26,182 bases of DNA from Acinetobacter bohemicus ANC 3994 (GTDB taxonomy: Bacteria > Pseudomonadota > Gammaproteobacteria > Pseudomonadales > Moraxellaceae). Made by a program: the position numbers and the translations under genes. Every line of letters begins with the position of its first letter. Position 1 is the first letter of the stretch. The stretch is from the NCBI RefSeq assembly GCF_000367925.1, contig NZ_KB849165.1, forward strand, positions 108,560 to 134,741, read 5' to 3'. Shown here in pieces: positions 25,063 to 26,182 of the stretch. The notes below the pieces were generated by a model. The model was not told the origin of the DNA. It searched no databases and worked only from the letters and a program-made list of their open reading frames with translations.

Positions 25063-25068
25063 TAATTA

Positions 25069-26042
25069 ACCCGAATCGCGGATAAGAAATTGACTTGCAA
25101 AATAAGAGGACTAGAGCCATCAGTTGAGTTACCACACCAAACCTAAAGCTCTAGTCCTGATGTTCAATACTACCGAATTATTTTGCGTAATTGATGATTT
25201 CTTTCTTAAATTTGAAGCAACTTATTGGAAATTTCTCAAACAAATCCGCCACTTTTTAAGAATCAGAACTGCACAGCTGACCATCTCAGAAATTAGCTTT
25301 ATCGCCATTTGGTATAAGTGTTCTCACTTCAGTAATTTCAAAGCCTTCTTCACATGGTTAAAGGAAGATAAAAGTCATTTATTTAAAAGCTTACCCTGTT
25401 ACCAACGAATGATTCATCTGATCAATATACATCAATTGGCACTACAAGCTTTACATGTAGCTTTGATGAAAGGTCAATATAAACAATATTTATGGATTGA
25501 CTCAACGACTCTACCCGTCTGTAAAAATCAACGCATCCAACGCCATAAATCGTTAGTGAGAATTGCATCTCGCGGCAAAAGCTCGATGGGTTGGTTTTAT
25601 GGCTGTAAATTACATATTGCGATGAATCAATTTGGTGAAATCGCTTGTTCTGCTTTATCCAATGGGCATACTGCTGACATCAAAATGGTTGAACATTTGG
25701 TTGAAGGCTTAGAAGCAAAGCTTTATGCAGATCGTGGCTATATCAGCCAAGATTTAAAAAGCATGTTAAAGGATCAAGGTACTGATTTAATTACGTATCA
25801 TCGAAAGAACATGCAGACTGTTCAACTCTGTGCACAAGATCAATATCACTTAAAACAACGTAATAAGATAGAAACGTTATTCAGCTTATTGAAAGGACAA
25901 TACAATTTAGTGACGAGTAAAGCACGTAGTATTCGTGGATTTCTAAGTGGGATTTACGCATCGTTATGTGCATATCAATTAACCCATCGAAATAAGCCAA
26001 CAATTCAAATTATGGAATCAGTGGCTTAAACAGGATTCGGGT
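25069..26042 (+). mobile_element. Complete IS982-family insertion sequence with target duplication
   Basis: The 974-bp element is bounded by ACCCGAATC at 25069-25077 and GATTCGGGT at 26034-26042, a perfect 9-bp terminal inverted repeat. It is flanked on both sides by TAATTA (25063-25068 and 26043-26048), which would be the target-site duplication. Length and a single transposase gene match IS982-family elements. Because TAATTA is itself palindromic, the duplication and an extension of the inverted repeat cannot be told apart by sequence alone. Confidence 0.85.
25160..26029 (+). CDS. IS982-family transposase
   Basis: A DDE transposase of 289 residues that would cut and move the surrounding element. 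The catalytic residues are visible in WIDSTTLP (Asp114), YADRGYIS (Asp191) and NKIETLFSLLKGQYN (Glu238), with the K/R-rich C-terminus usual for the family. The frame is open from ATG 25124, but the family N-terminus (MFNTTELFCVIDDFF) begins at ATG 25160. No stop or frameshift interrupts it, so the element may be active. A diverged partial relative is found at 10118-10490. Confidence 0.92.
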   Translation: MFNTTELFCVIDDFFLKFEATYWKFLKQIRHFLRIRTAQLTISEISFIAIWYKCSHFSNFKAFFTWLKEDKSHLFKSLPCYQRMIHLINIHQLALQALHVALMKGQYKQYLWIDSTTLPVCKNQRIQRHKSLVRIASRGKSSMGWFYGCKLHIAMNQFGEIACSALSNGHTADIKMVEHLVEGLEAKLYADRGYISQDLKSMLKDQGTDLITYHRKNMQTVQLCAQDQYHLKQRNKIETLFSLLKGQYNLVTSKARSIRGFLSGIYASLCAYQLTHRNKPTIQIMESVA

Positions 26043-26048
26043 TAATTA

Positions 26049-26182
26049 TAAGCATATGATTTAATTATGAGTATATGATTTTTTATGAGGTGAAATTTAG
26101 ATTAATTTAGATCATTTAATATTGTTTTGGTCACTTTATTTTAAGTCTTAGGTTTTCTAAAAGTCACCTATATTTTGATATA
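26049..26182. other. AT-rich tail, no gene seen
   Basis: The last ~134 bp are A/T rich, with a short direct repeat (ATATGATTT at ~26054 and ~26071) and no supportable coding frame or RNA gene. Confidence 0.4.

Noticed and set aside
25124..25159. 12-residue N-terminal extension of the IS982 transposase
   Set aside because: The family N-terminus starts at MFNTTELF; the extra residues come from the leader just inside the terminal repeat.

Overview
The window looks like part of a plasmid, or an integrated plasmid, from an Acinetobacter-like gammaproteobacterium. The basis is a Rep_3-type replication gene behind an array of 22-bp iterons, an adjacent parAB partition pair, IS982/IS3/IS5-family insertion sequences of the kind common in that genus, and AT-rich intergenic DNA. 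The genus call is an inference from general style; no database search was possible.

Left part (1-8731): two large surface-directed genes diverge from a very AT-rich 571-bp gap. On the minus strand is the first ~1,795 codons of a huge two-partner-secretion (type Vb) exoprotein. It has an extended signal peptide, a TPS/haemagglutination domain, two blocks of GLUG repeats, four MBG-type repeats and at least four YDG repeats, and it runs off the left edge. On the plus strand is a lipoprotein zinc metalloprotease of the StcE-like M66 type with a C-terminal ricin-type lectin domain, ending at a clear terminator.

Decayed accessory patch (8732-10858): a degraded C-terminal fragment of an IS5-family transposase, a LysR-family regulator broken by a deletion/frameshift and a nonsense codon, and a composite insertion-sequence scar in which an IS3-family orfA is fused in frame to the C-terminal part of an IS982-family transposase.

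Catabolic part (10896-20660): a seven-gene minus-strand cluster, mmsA - mmsB - acyl-CoA synthetase - acyl-CoA dehydrogenase - enoyl-CoA hydratase - 3-hydroxyisobutyryl-CoA hydrolase - MFS (metabolite:H+ symporter-like) transporter, with a divergent LysR-family regulator. Together the enzymes form the distal valine/isobutyrate pathway: isobutyrate -> isobutyryl-CoA -> methacrylyl-CoA -> 3-hydroxyisobutyryl-CoA -> 3-hydroxyisobutyrate -> methylmalonate semialdehyde -> propionyl-CoA. The mmsA/lysR gap carries overlapping TTGCAC/GTGCAA palindromes that look like the LysR operator. The presence of a synthetase and absence of branched-chain keto acid dehydrogenase suggest that free isobutyrate (or a related acid) is a substrate.

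Replication/maintenance part (20753-24641): parB and parA on the minus strand, then an origin region with an AT-rich stretch, seven tandem iterons, three scattered direct iterons, one inverted iteron and a consensus DnaA box, then repB on the plus strand. RepB carries an extra C-terminal DUF5710-like domain. A 15-bp palindrome, GTAGCAA[A/C]TTGCTAC, occurs three times: after parB, before parA and after repB. It is a candidate parS centromere site.

Right end (24642-26182): a mostly non-coding stretch with a short possible gene remnant, then an intact-looking 974-bp IS982-family element flanked by a 6-bp TAATTA duplication.
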